Origin: Alphaproteobacteria bacterium
GTDB lineage: Bacteria > Pseudomonadota > Alphaproteobacteria > Rhizobiales > Xanthobacteraceae
Length of the DNA: 64,000 nucleotides
NCBI GenBank assembly: GCA_016869215.1
Contig: VGEP01000009.1
Coordinates: 1-64,000, forward strand
Direction of reading: 5' to 3'
Positions within the stretch are counted from its first letter, which is position 1, and every line of letters starts with the position of its first letter. The notes beneath the pieces are model-generated. The model saw only the letters and a list, made by a program, of their open reading frames with translations. It made no database searches and was not told the DNA's origin. The translations under genes were made by a program, and so were the position numbers. Shown piece by piece: positions 7,920 through 16,612 of this stretch.

Positions 7920-9536
7920 TCAGCGGCGGCGCCGGAACAAGACGATCGTTCCACCGATTAAAATAAGGCCGAGCACATAGTCGCCTGCGCGCGCGTAAAC
8001 GGTGGCGTTTACGCTTCGCGGCAACGGCGCGTCGAGCACGCCTTCGGTCGCGAGCGGTAGCGACCTGACGGTGCGGCCGAGCGGATCGATCACCGCGGAG
8101 ATTCCGGTGTTGGCGGCGCGCACCAGCGGCAGGCCCTGCTCGATCGCGCGCACGCGCGCCTGCTGCAGATGCTGATGCGGTCCGGTGCTCACGCCGAACC
8201 ATCCGTCGTTGGTCAGATTGATCAGCCATCCGGGCCGCTCGCCGCGCGGCACGGCTTCGCCGGGAAAGACGATCTCGTAGCAGATCAGCGGCAACATGCG
8301 CGGCGCGCGCGGCACGTTCATCGCGCGCCGCCGCTCGCCCGGAATGAATCCGCCCGGCACCTTGGTGAGCTGCGTCAGCCCGAGGGATTCCAGAAACGCC
8401 GCGAACGGCAGGTATTCGCCGAACGGCACCAGATGGACCTTGTCGTAGACCGACAGAATCGAACCGTCGTGATCGATGACGTAGATCGAGTTGTAGGCGC
8501 GCGTCAGCTTCTGGCCCGGCGCAAGCTCGGGCGCGCGCACCGCGCCGGTGATCAGCACGGTGCCCGGCGGCAAGAGCGATGCGATCTGCGCCAGCGCGTC
8601 GGGCTCGCGCGTCAGGAGGAACGGAAACGCCGACTCCGGCCAGATCAGATGTGTGACGTCGCGAACGCCTGTGGTCTGCGGGCCCGTCGAACGGTCCGAC
8701 AGTTCGAGATAGTGATCCATCACGCGCTGCTTGGCGGTGTAGTTGAATCTCTCGTCCTGCTGGATGTTGGGCTGCATGATGCGCAGCCGCACGCCGTCGG
8801 CGAACGCGGTCGGGGCGCGCGCCAGGCGGAGCGCGCCGAACCCCGCCATCAGGGCGATCAGAACGACGCTGACGGCGAGCGGCAGCCACGGCCTGCGCGT
8901 GTCGGCGCGATCGTCGGCGAACGTGGCCGGGCTCGCAAACACGGCGATTGCGAGGAACGTCAATCCCCAGATGCCGACCACCGAGGCGCCTTGCGCCAGC
9001 ACCGGCGGGCCCGTCAACGCGTAGCCGAACGTGTTCCAAGGAAAGCCCGTGAACAGCGCGCCGCGCAGCCATTCGGCGGCGGTCAGCGCGACCGCGAGCG
9101 CGATCAGCCGCCGCGGCCCGCGCACCCAGAGCAGGCGCGCCAGTCCGAGCCCGAGCGCGGTGTAGCAGGCCATGAAGGCGGGCAATGCAACCACCGCGAA
9201 CGGCAAGAGCCAGCCGAAGTTCTTGGCGTCGACCAGGAATGCGTTGCCGATCCAGTAGAACCCCGCGACGAAATAGCCAAAGCCGAACCACCAGCCGGCG
9301 ATCATTGCGCTCGGCACGCCGCCGAGGCGGCCGCCGGCCGCGCCGTCGGTGAGCCACACCAGCACCGGAAACGTCAGGAACAGGATCGGCCAGGCGTCGA
9401 ACGGCGCCAGCGCAAGAACCGAGACCGCGCCCGCCATGCTTGCGATCAGCGCGCGCCGCCAGCCCCACGACAGCACGATCCTGTCGGCGAGCCGAATGAC
9501 GGCGTTGCCGGGGGCGCGGGTTTCGGCGGCGGTCAC
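7920..9536 (-). CDS. lnt: Apolipoprotein N-acyltransferase
   Basis: Inner-membrane enzyme that adds the third acyl chain to lipoproteins. 538 residues: several hydrophobic segments in the first ~200 residues, then a periplasmic carbon-nitrogen hydrolase domain. Catalytic landmarks are the glutamate in LIWPESAFPFLL, the lysine in VYDKVHLVPFGEYLPF, and the cysteine in LICYEIVFPGE. Further support comes from LTNDGWFG and HLQQARVRAIEQGLPLVRAANTG. The start is GTG at 9536, overlapping the corC stop (GTGA), so translation is coupled to the upstream gene. Confidence 0.95.
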   Translation of the reverse strand: MTAAETRAPGNAVIRLADRIVLSWGWRRALIASMAGAVSVLALAPFDAWPILFLTFPVLVWLTDGAAGGRLGGVPSAMIAGWWFGFGYFVAGFYWIGNAFLVDAKNFGWLLPFAVVALPAFMACYTALGLGLARLLWVRGPRRLIALAVALTAAEWLRGALFTGFPWNTFGYALTGPPVLAQGASVVGIWGLTFLAIAVFASPATFADDRADTRRPWLPLAVSVVLIALMAGFGALRLARAPTAFADGVRLRIMQPNIQQDERFNYTAKQRVMDHYLELSDRSTGPQTTGVRDVTHLIWPESAFPFLLTREPDALAQIASLLPPGTVLITGAVRAPELAPGQKLTRAYNSIYVIDHDGSILSVYDKVHLVPFGEYLPFAAFLESLGLTQLTKVPGGFIPGERRRAMNVPRAPRMLPLICYEIVFPGEAVPRGERPGWLINLTNDGWFGVSTGPHQHLQQARVRAIEQGLPLVRAANTGISAVIDPLGRTVRSLPLATEGVLDAPLPRSVNATVYARAGDYVLGLILIGGTIVLFRRRR

Positions 9537-10729
9537 GGGCGGCGTGCGGCGTTGGCGTCGGTTGCGGACGCCGGAGACTTTGCGGACTCGGACTTTGTCG
9601 AATCGGACTTGGCGGCATCGCCCGGCGCCGGCTCCGCCGCGGCGGGCGCAATCGCCGGACTTGCGGCGTCCGGCGTGGAGTAGCGCCGGCGGCCCTCGCG
9701 GTCGCGCTCGATCGCGCGGCCCTTGTTGCGGTGGATGCGCACGCGCTTGATGCGGCGCGGGTCGGCGTCCAGCACTTCGATCTCGAAGCCTTTCGGACCG
9801 GGCACCAGTTCGCCGCGCAGCGGCAGCCGGCCGACCTGTGACATCATATAGCCGCCGACGGTGTCGACCTCGCGCGCGGCGTCGCCAGCGTCGAATTCGG
9901 CGCCGATCAGTCTGGTGGCGTCTTCAAGGCTCGCGCGCGCATCCGCGACATAGGAACCGTCGGGCTGGCGCACGATTGACGGCTTTTCGTCCACGTCGTG
10001 CTCGTCGGCGATCTCGCCGACGATCTGCTCGACGATGTCCTCCATCGAAACCAGGCCGTCGGTGCCGCCGTATTCGTCGACCACCAGCGCAAGATGAATT
10101 CGCGTGGCCTGCATCTTGGCGAGCAGGTCGATCGCCGGCATCGACGGCGGAACGAACAGGATCGGCCGCGTGATGTTGGTCGCCGACAGCTGCATGGCGA
10201 GATTGATCGCGCCGAGATCGAGCCCGGCGGGGCGCGGCTTCTTGCGCTTGAGATTCTTCTCCGGGCTGAGCGAGGCCTGCGCGGCCATGAACGCGATCAG
10301 GTCGCGGATGTGCACCATGCCGGCCGGATCGTCGAGCGTGTCGTTGTAGACCGGGAGCCGCGAATGGCCGGCCTTCTCGAACACGCGCACCAGTTCGCCG
10401 ATCGCAATGTCCTGCTGTACGGCGACGATATCGCCGCGCGGCACCATGACGTCGTCGATCCGGCGGCCGCGCAGCGCCAGGATGTTGCGGATCATGGTCC
10501 GCTCTTCCGGCGAGACGCCGCCTTCGCCCGGGCCTGCCGCCTGGAGCACGACCTCGATGTCGGCGCGGGTCGGTCCGTCGCGCCATGCGAACAGCGCGCG
10601 CATCAGCCGCGCGAAGAAGCCATCGCCTTCGGGCTGCATCGGCCGTGCGATCGGAACCGGAAGGTTGCGCGACTCGCCGGACGAGGTCGCGGCCTCCGCG
10701 GGGCGGGTTTGGGAATTCGACTCAGGCAT
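9533..10729 (-). CDS. CorC/HlyC-type CBS-domain protein (hemolysin-family, no DUF21)
   Basis: 398 residues. Two CBS domains (about 95-225) start at IDDVMVPRGDIVAVQ and IDLLAKMQATRIHLALVVDEYGGTDGLVSMEDIVEQIVGEI. They are followed by a CorC/transporter-associated domain. The transmembrane DUF21 domain of long family members is missing, as in E. coli YbeX. The last 55 residues are an Ala/Ser/Asp-rich low-complexity tail. Family members are linked to Mg/Co efflux and ribosome quality; the exact role here is unknown. Part of the ybeY-corC-lnt operon: 8 bp after ybeY, overlapping lnt. Confidence 0.88.
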   Translation of the reverse strand: MPESNSQTRPAEAATSSGESRNLPVPIARPMQPEGDGFFARLMRALFAWRDGPTRADIEVVLQAAGPGEGGVSPEERTMIRNILALRGRRIDDVMVPRGDIVAVQQDIAIGELVRVFEKAGHSRLPVYNDTLDDPAGMVHIRDLIAFMAAQASLSPEKNLKRKKPRPAGLDLGAINLAMQLSATNITRPILFVPPSMPAIDLLAKMQATRIHLALVVDEYGGTDGLVSMEDIVEQIVGEIADEHDVDEKPSIVRQPDGSYVADARASLEDATRLIGAEFDAGDAAREVDTVGGYMMSQVGRLPLRGELVPGPKGFEIEVLDADPRRIKRVRIHRNKGRAIERDREGRRRYSTPDAASPAIAPAAAEPAPGDAAKSDSTKSESAKSPASATDANAARRP

Positions 10730-10737
10730 GGCTCGAT

Positions 10738-11274
10738 TCAGGCCCCGGCGTCGCGCGCGGCGTAGGGATCGGGAACGCCGATCCCGGCGAGGATCGTCCG
10801 CTCCAGCCGCTCCATGCGTTTGGCGTCCCGGTCGGTTTCGTGGTCATGGCCGAGAAGATGCAGGAATCCGTGCACGGCGAGATGGGTGAGGTGGTTCTTG
10901 AACGGTTTGCCTTCGGCCGCGGCTTCGCGTGCGGTGGTTTCGTAGGCGATGACGATGTCGCCGATATATGGGGTGCCGCGGCCGCCGTTGCACGGCGTCC
11001 CGGCCGGGAACGACAGCACGTTGGTCGGCGCATTCTGGCCGCGCCAATCGCGATTGAGCGCTCGGATGGCCGAATCATTGCACAGCACGATAGCAAGCTC
11101 GGCGCGCGGCGTTGAGGCCGCCTTGGCCGCGGCGTAAATGGCGCGTTTCAGCGTGTTTTTTGTGCCCCGCTGCTTCCGCCAGCGTGCGGACCGGACCAGA
11201 ACCTCGATCTGGACGCGTTTCGGGGCCGGTTTCGCCGGTTTCCGGCGCCGGGCCGGGGCAGGAGGCTTGCTCAA
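10738..11274 (-). CDS. ybeY: Endoribonuclease YbeY (16S rRNA maturation)
   Basis: 178 residues. The metal-binding motif HGFLHLLGHDHE is present in HLAVHGFLHLLGHDHETD, and NRDWRGQNAPTNVLSFP is the other family signature. The apparent start is TTG at 11274, overlapping the phoH stop in a TTGA arrangement. No in-frame ATG exists before the conserved core, so the unusual start is accepted. A Pro/Lys/Arg-rich N-terminal tail of about 20 residues precedes the domain. It follows phoH, the usual neighbour. Confidence 0.93.
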   Translation of the reverse strand: MSKPPAPARRRKPAKPAPKRVQIEVLVRSARWRKQRGTKNTLKRAIYAAAKAASTPRAELAIVLCNDSAIRALNRDWRGQNAPTNVLSFPAGTPCNGGRGTPYIGDIVIAYETTAREAAAEGKPFKNHLTHLAVHGFLHLLGHDHETDRDAKRMERLERTILAGIGVPDPYAARDAGA

Positions 11275-12314
11275 GGGCGTTCGTCTCTGGCGCCCTGGCG
11301 CCGCGCCGCCTCGGCCTTGTCATAGGCCGCGACGATCCGCGCCACCAGCTCGTGCCGGATGACGTCCTCGGCGGTGAAGGTGACGTGGCCGATGCCCTCG
11401 ACGTTGTGCAGGAGCCGCACCGCCTCCGACAGTCCGGAGGTCTGGCCGGGCGGCAGGTCCACCTGGCTCGGATCGCCGGTGACGATCATGCGGCTGTTCT
11501 CGCCGAGCCGCGTGAGGAACATCTTCATCTGCATCGCGGTGGTGTTCTGCGCCTCGTCGAGGATCACTGCGGCGTTCGACAGCGTGCGTCCGCGCATGAA
11601 GGCGAGCGGCGCGATTTCGATCTCGTTGGTCTGCAGCGCGCGCTCCACGATGCGCGCGTCCATCAGGTCGAACAGCGCGTCGTACATCGGACGCAGATAA
11701 GGATCGACCTTCTCGCGCAGATCGCCCGGCAGGAAGCCGAGCCGCTCGCCGGCCTCGACCGCGGGCCGCGACAGCACGATGCGGTCGACCTCCTTGCGCT
11801 CGAACAGCAGCACCGCATACGCAACCGCGAGCCAGGTCTTGCCGGTGCCGGCCGGCCCGGTGCCGAACACCAGCGCGTTCTTACGCAGCGCGCGGATATA
11901 GGCATCCTGGCCGGTGGTGCGCGCGCGCACCGGACGCTTGCGCAGGTTGATCTCCTCGAAGCCCGAGCGCGTCGCCGCTTGATCGAAGTCGAATAGCGAG
12001 CCCTGCGCGATGGCGAGCCGGATTGCGCCCTCGACGTCGCCGGCTGCAAGGTCGTTGCCCTTCTTGAGCTGTTCGTAGAGTCCTTCCAGCACGCGCCGCG
12101 CCTGCTCCACTGCGTCGCGTGAGCCCTGCAGCGTGACGTGATTGCCGCGCTGCTCGGCGACGACGCCGAGACGGCGTTCGATCAGCGCTAGGTTCTGGCC
12201 GTACTGGCCGAACAGCATGGAGGCGCGGCGGTTGTCGTCGAACGCGAGCACAAGCTGGGTCGGGGCCCCTTCGGCGTCGGGGATCAGGTCGTTGCCGGGT
12301 CCGAGTGTGCGCAA
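11271..12314 (-). CDS. phoH: PhoH-like ATPase
   Basis: 347 residues. A Walker A motif (GPAGTGKTWLAVAYA) and a Walker B-like DEAQNTT with ILDEAQNTTAMQMKMFLTR are intact. The N-terminal third carries a KH-like region (NLALIERRLGVVAEQRGNHVTLQG), as in the PhoL/YbeZ group that pairs with YbeY. The start is not clear: the only codon upstream of the conserved TQLVLAFDDNRRASMLFGQYG is a TTG at 12314, a few bases after the miaB stop. Role inferred from the family: RNA-linked ATPase acting with YbeY. Confidence 0.93.
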   Translation of the reverse strand: MRTLGPGNDLIPDAEGAPTQLVLAFDDNRRASMLFGQYGQNLALIERRLGVVAEQRGNHVTLQGSRDAVEQARRVLEGLYEQLKKGNDLAAGDVEGAIRLAIAQGSLFDFDQAATRSGFEEINLRKRPVRARTTGQDAYIRALRKNALVFGTGPAGTGKTWLAVAYAVLLFERKEVDRIVLSRPAVEAGERLGFLPGDLREKVDPYLRPMYDALFDLMDARIVERALQTNEIEIAPLAFMRGRTLSNAAVILDEAQNTTAMQMKMFLTRLGENSRMIVTGDPSQVDLPPGQTSGLSEAVRLLHNVEGIGHVTFTAEDVIRHELVARIVAAYDKAEAARRQGARDERP

Positions 12315-12319
12315 TGCGG

Positions 12320-13702
12320 TCAGGCCTCCGCGGCGGCGAAATGCAGCGCGCCCGCAGGCGCACGGTTGAGCGTTGCGAACAGGCTGTTGCTGCCGATTTC
12401 GGTGACGGTGACGGGCGCGACCTCGCCGATCAGCGACGGCGGCGCCATCACCTGCACCGGCTGCAGATATGGCGAGCGCCCGACGATCTGGCCGGGATGC
12501 CGGCCGATGCGGTCGAACAGCACGTCGAAGGTGCGGCCTTCGCAGCGCGCGTTGAACGCCGCCTGGCAGCGGTCGATCTCGCGCTGCAGGATTTGCAGCC
12601 GCTCGTCCTTCACGTCTTCCGGCAACTGTTCCATGTCGGCCGCGGGCGTGCCCGGCCGCGGCGAATACTTGAACGAAAACGATCCGGCGTAGCCGACCTC
12701 GGACACCAGACGCAGCGTGTCTTCGAAGTCGGAGCCGGTCTCGCCGGGGAAGCCGACGATGAAGTCCGAAGTAAACGCCATGTCGGGCCGCGCTTTCCGC
12801 AACCTGCCGATGACGGCAAGGTATTCGGCGCGCGTGTGTTTGCGGTTCATGGCATCGAGAATGCGGTCGGAGCCCGACTGAACCGGCAGGTGCAGTTGCG
12901 GCATCAGCGCGGGCAATTCGCGGTGCGCTGCAATTAACGAGTCGTCCATGTCACGCGGATGACTCGTCGTGTAGCGCAGCCTGGCGACGCCCGGAATGTC
13001 GGAGAGCCGATGCAGCAGCCGGCCCAGCGTGGACGCGCGGCCGCTTTCGTCCTCGCCGTGCCAGGCGTTGACGTTCTGGCCGATCAGCACGATTTCGCGC
13101 ACGCCCGCATCGGCGAGCCGCTCGGCCTCGGCGACGATCTTCGCCGTCGGCCGCGATACCTCGCTGCCGCGCGTGTAGGGCACGACGCAGAAGGTGCAGA
13201 ACTTGTCGCAGCCTTCCTGCACCGTGACGAAGGCCGTGACACCGCGCCTGCGCGTCGCCTCCCGGCTCGGCGCCGCGAGATGATCGAACTTGTCCTCGGC
13301 GGGAAACTCGGTGTCGACAACCTTGCCGCGTTCGGCGCGTGCAAGCATCTCCGGGAGGCGGTGGTAGCTCTGCGGGCCGAACACGAGGTCCACCGTGGGC
13401 GCGCGCCGCACGATCTCCTCGCCCTCGGCCTGCGCGACGCAGCCCGCGACCGCGATCTTGACGTCGCGGCCCTGCGCCGCCGCCGCTTCCTTGAGCACGC
13501 GCATGCGGCCGAGTTCCGAATAGACCTTCTCGGCGGCCTTCTCGCGGATGTGGCAGGTGTTGAGGACGATCAGGTCGGCGTCGTCGGGCGTCGCGGTCTC
13601 GGCGTAGCCCTCGGGCGCGAGCGTGTCCGCCATACGATGCGAATCGTAGACGTTCATCTGGCAGCCGTAGGACTTGACGTAGAGCTTGCGCGGTCCGGTC
13701 AT
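12320..13702 (-). CDS. miaB: tRNA-2-methylthio-N6-dimethylallyladenosine synthase
   Basis: Radical-SAM methylthiotransferase acting on A37 of tRNAs. From the ATG at 13702 ([17 protein letters not shown]) the protein has 460 residues. The N-terminal UPF0004 domain binds one cluster through [18 protein letters not shown] and [10 protein letters not shown]. The radical-SAM motif is [15 protein letters not shown], and a TRAM domain ends the protein. The frame stays open to 14146 but that extension has no family resemblance and no conserved start. Heads the miaB-phoH-ybeY-corC-lnt operon. Confidence 0.96.
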   Translation of the reverse strand: MTGPRKLYVKSYGCQMNVYDSHRMADTLAPEGYAETATPDDADLIVLNTCHIREKAAEKVYSELGRMRVLKEAAAAQGRDVKIAVAGCVAQAEGEEIVRRAPTVDLVFGPQSYHRLPEMLARAERGKVVDTEFPAEDKFDHLAAPSREATRRRGVTAFVTVQEGCDKFCTFCVVPYTRGSEVSRPTAKIVAEAERLADAGVREIVLIGQNVNAWHGEDESGRASTLGRLLHRLSDIPGVARLRYTTSHPRDMDDSLIAAHRELPALMPQLHLPVQSGSDRILDAMNRKHTRAEYLAVIGRLRKARPDMAFTSDFIVGFPGETGSDFEDTLRLVSEVGYAGSFSFKYSPRPGTPAADMEQLPEDVKDERLQILQREIDRCQAAFNARCEGRTFDVLFDRIGRHPGQIVGRSPYLQPVQVMAPPSLIGEVAPVTVTEIGSNSLFATLNRAPAGALHFAAAEA

Positions 13703-14079
13703 GCCATGCGAGCCGGACGCCTGCCGGCTGGATTTTCCAAGAGTTTCAAACGCTTCGAGCTTTGCGGGACGGCGGCGGCGGTGCCGGGTCCCGGCTCGTT
13801 TCATATAAGCTTTGGGGTCAAAAGGGAATGGGCGGGCGCGCGCTTTGGTCCCGGACGGCGCGCCCTTATGCGGCCGGTCGCTTTGGTCTAGCCTGACCGC
13901 GAGCGCCCCCTGAGGACGTGCCGAAGTCCTCCTCCCATATCGGGCCGCGACCGTGCCGTCGGCAGGCGCACGTTCACTCAGAAATGAAATTCGCATGCCG
14001 GATCGCAAGCCGGCTGCTGGTGAATTTCCGGCCGGGCGCGGTTCAGCCGCGCGGCGGGCCATTTCGGAGGGGCAACGCC
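13703..14079. other. Divergent intergenic region, miaB / binding-protein gene
   Basis: A 377-bp gap between two divergent genes. It must hold both promoters, but no sequence matching a clear -35/-10 pair or operator could be singled out. CATATAAGCTTTGGGGTCAAAAGGG (13802-13826 region) is its only AT-rich stretch. A CGGAGGGG Shine-Dalgarno precedes the rightward gene at 14080. Nothing else was seen. Confidence 0.5.
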
Positions 14080-15063
14080 ATGACTTGCCATTTTCGACGT
14101 CGATATCTCGCCGTTGCAGCCGCGGCGCTCGCGGCCGCGCTGACATCCGGTGCCGGATCGGCGCAGACCTATCCCGACCGCAACGTCCGCATCATCGTAC
14201 CCTATGCGCCCGGCGGTCCGACCGACATCACGGGCCGGCTGCTGTCGCTGAAACTGTCCGAGCAGTTGGGCAAGCAGTTCTACGTCGAGAATGTGCCGGG
14301 CGTCGGCGGCAACATCGGCATGGCGCGCGCGGCGCAGGCGGCGCCCGACGGCTACACGATCCTGTTCGCGGCCTCTCCGCTCGCGGTCGCGCCGGTGCTT
14401 TACGAGAAGGTGCCGTTCGACCCGGTGAAGGACTTCGAGCCGGTGACGCTGGCGGTGAAATCGCCCGCGCTGCTGACCGTGCACCCGTCGCTGCCGGCCA
14501 AGTCGGTCAAGGAGCTGGTCGCGCTGATCAACGCCAATCCGGGCAAATACGCCTATGCGTCGCCGGGCATCGCCACGCCGCCGCATCTGCTCGGCGAGTT
14601 GTTCCGCCTGTCGCTCAAGCTCGACATCGTGCACGTGCCGTTCAACTCCGGCGGGCTTGCGATCGGCTCCGCGGTCGCGGGCCACACGCCGATTTCGTTC
14701 GGCGCCTCCGCCCCCGCCGTGCCGCACGTTCAGGACGGCAAGCTGCGTGCGCTGGCGCTGACCGGCAAAAAGCGCTCGCCGGGAATTCCGGACGTGCCCA
14801 CCATGTCGGAAGCCGGCTACCCGGCGATCGAGGGCGAGGCCTGGTTTGCCGCGGTCGTGCCGGCAGGAACGCCGAAGGACATCGTCGCTTTGCTGCACCG
14901 GGAGATCGTCAAGGCGCTCTCGCACCCGGATGTGAAGGACCACGTCACCAAGCTCGGGTTCGAGTCGGTCGGCAGCACGCCTGCGGAGCTTGCCGAAACG
15001 ATCAAGTCGGACGCCGTGAAGTGGGGCAAGGTGATCCGCGACGCCGGCATCAAGCCGCGGTGA
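14080..15063 (+). CDS. Tripartite tricarboxylate transporter (Bug-type) substrate-binding protein
   Basis: 327 residues from the ATG at 14080 (good CGGAGGGG upstream). A signal peptide covers the first 29 residues or so: basic MTCHFRRR, hydrophobic Ala/Leu core, cleavage near GSAQTYPD. The mature protein begins with the family pattern [23 protein letters not shown] and includes [18 protein letters not shown] and [14 protein letters not shown]. These proteins capture carboxylates or aromatic acids in the periplasm. No TctA/TctB membrane genes lie nearby, so it is an orphan receptor whose ligand cannot be inferred. Confidence 0.9.
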   Translation: MTCHFRRRYLAVAAAALAAALTSGAGSAQTYPDRNVRIIVPYAPGGPTDITGRLLSLKLSEQLGKQFYVENVPGVGGNIGMARAAQAAPDGYTILFAASPLAVAPVLYEKVPFDPVKDFEPVTLAVKSPALLTVHPSLPAKSVKELVALINANPGKYAYASPGIATPPHLLGELFRLSLKLDIVHVPFNSGGLAIGSAVAGHTPISFGASAPAVPHVQDGKLRALALTGKKRSPGIPDVPTMSEAGYPAIEGEAWFAAVVPAGTPKDIVALLHREIVKALSHPDVKDHVTKLGFESVGSTPAELAETIKSDAVKWGKVIRDAGIKPR

Positions 15064-15078
15064 CCGAGCGCGTCCCGG

Positions 15079-16533
15079 TCAGGTGTGCGTCGTCTGCAGC
15101 GGCCGTTCCTCGATCATGAACACCGCGATCAGCGAGATCGTGAAGCTCGCGGCCGCGACGTAGAACACGCGCACGAAGCCGTCCGCGCTTACGTTGGTCA
15201 GGAGTTGCCGCCCGGTTTCGGCGGCCTCCGGCACCGGCGCGCCGGCGAGGATCACCGCGCCGAACACCGCGACCAGCATGGTGCAGAACAGGTTGCGCGA
15301 GAACTGCATGGTGCCGACCGCGCTGCCGAACTGGCTGATCGGCACCGAGTTCTGCAGCACCGTCGAGGCGAGCGGCGGCAGCGCACCGAAGCCGATGCCG
15401 GTCAACGCCAGCAACAATTCGAATTGCCAGAACGTCAGCGCCTGCGCTTGCCAGCCGAGCGTCAGCGTCGCCGCGATCGGGAAGGTCATGAACACGATCG
15501 GCAGGACCTTGTAGCGCGGCAGCCGCGGCAGCAGCATGCCCGTTACGCCCGCGCTGATGTTGAGGCTGACCGACAGCACCAGCACGCTCAGGCCCGCATA
15601 GGTCGCGGTCATCCCGACCACGGTTTGCAAATACATCGGCAGGAAGATGTTGAGGCCGACGATCGAACCCCAGCCGAAGGCATTGGCGATAATCGCGCCG
15701 CGCGCCACCGGATGCGACAGCACCGACAGCGGGATCAGCGGCTCGGCCGCGGTCATCAGCCGAACGATGAAGCCAGCGCCGACGATGGCGGCGACCGCGA
15801 GCAGCGCCAGGATCGGCGGCGAGGTCCAGCCGTAGCGCACGCCGCCCATACTGATCGCAAGCATGAAGGCGACGCTCGCGGTCATGATCAGCGAAGCGCC
15901 GACGAAATCGAGCTGGTGCCTCTTCTCGCGCCGCGGCAGCTTGCGCAGCAGGATCGAAGCCAGCCCGAGCGCGATCAGCGCCAGCGGGATGTTGATCCAG
16001 AAGATCATCTTCCAGTGCAGGTGCTCGGCGATGAAGCCGCCGAGCGCGGGGCCGACGCCGCCCGCGGTGGTGTAGGTCACCGAGAAGTAGCCGTAGTAGC
16101 GGCCGCGGTCCTTCGGCGAGGCGACGTCGCCGAGGATCACCATGCCGGTCGAGGTGAGCCCGCCGCTGCCCAGCCCCTGGATGACGCGGCCGAGAATCAG
16201 AACGACCATGTTTGGCGCCAGCAGGCAGGTCAGCGAGCCCAACATATGCAGGCACAGCGCGATGGTGAGCGTGGTGCGGCGGCCGTAGATGTCGCTGATC
16301 TTGCCGTACAGCGGCGTGATCGCGGTGTTGGCGATGAGATAGGCCGTGATCAGCCAGGGCAGGCTGTGCACCTCGCCCAGTTCGCGGCCCATGATCGGCA
16401 GCGCGCCGGCGAGAATGGTGTTGTCGAGCGAGCCCATGAACACCGGCAGCATGACGCCGCCGACCACCAGCAGGGTTTCGCGGTGGGTGAGGGCGGGCGC
16501 CTCCGCCGTCGGTGTCTGTGTCTTGGCGTCCAT
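15079..16533 (-). CDS. DHA2-type major facilitator (14-TM) drug/proton antiporter
   Basis: 484 residues from the ATG at 16533 (MDAKTQTPTAEAP). The DHA2 signatures are LDNTILAGALPIMGREL at the first loop, WLITAYLIANTAITPLYGKISDIYGRR (motif A) and GRVIQGLGSGGL. Around 14 hydrophobic segments are seen. Substrates of this group are drugs or other toxic compounds; nothing in the sequence defines which. Convergent with the binding-protein gene 15 bp away and just downstream, on the same strand, of the xanthine-dehydrogenase-type gene. Confidence 0.88.
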   Translation of the reverse strand: MDAKTQTPTAEAPALTHRETLLVVGGVMLPVFMGSLDNTILAGALPIMGRELGEVHSLPWLITAYLIANTAITPLYGKISDIYGRRTTLTIALCLHMLGSLTCLLAPNMVVLILGRVIQGLGSGGLTSTGMVILGDVASPKDRGRYYGYFSVTYTTAGGVGPALGGFIAEHLHWKMIFWINIPLALIALGLASILLRKLPRREKRHQLDFVGASLIMTASVAFMLAISMGGVRYGWTSPPILALLAVAAIVGAGFIVRLMTAAEPLIPLSVLSHPVARGAIIANAFGWGSIVGLNIFLPMYLQTVVGMTATYAGLSVLVLSVSLNISAGVTGMLLPRLPRYKVLPIVFMTFPIAATLTLGWQAQALTFWQFELLLALTGIGFGALPPLASTVLQNSVPISQFGSAVGTMQFSRNLFCTMLVAVFGAVILAGAPVPEAAETGRQLLTNVSADGFVRVFYVAAASFTISLIAVFMIEERPLQTTHT

Positions 16534-16545
16534 GGTGATTCTTAT

Positions 16546-16586
16546 CCCTCCCCCGAAGGGGGAGGGTGGCCGCCGAAGGCGGCCAC
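16546..16586. repeat. Double hairpin of the CCTCCCCC..GTGGCCGCC type
   Basis: Two perfect palindromes lie back to back: CCCTCCCCCGAAGGGGGAGGG and GTGGCCGCCGAAGGCGGCCAC. Both have a GAA-type loop. They lie 13 bp before the MFS start codon and 27 bp after the stop of the upstream gene on the same strand. The position suggests a transcript-end or mRNA-stabilising element; a related CCTCCCC palindrome occurs at 24791-24846. Confidence 0.7.
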
Positions 16587-16612
16587 GCCGGGTCGGGCGC
16601 AGTCGATCCGAT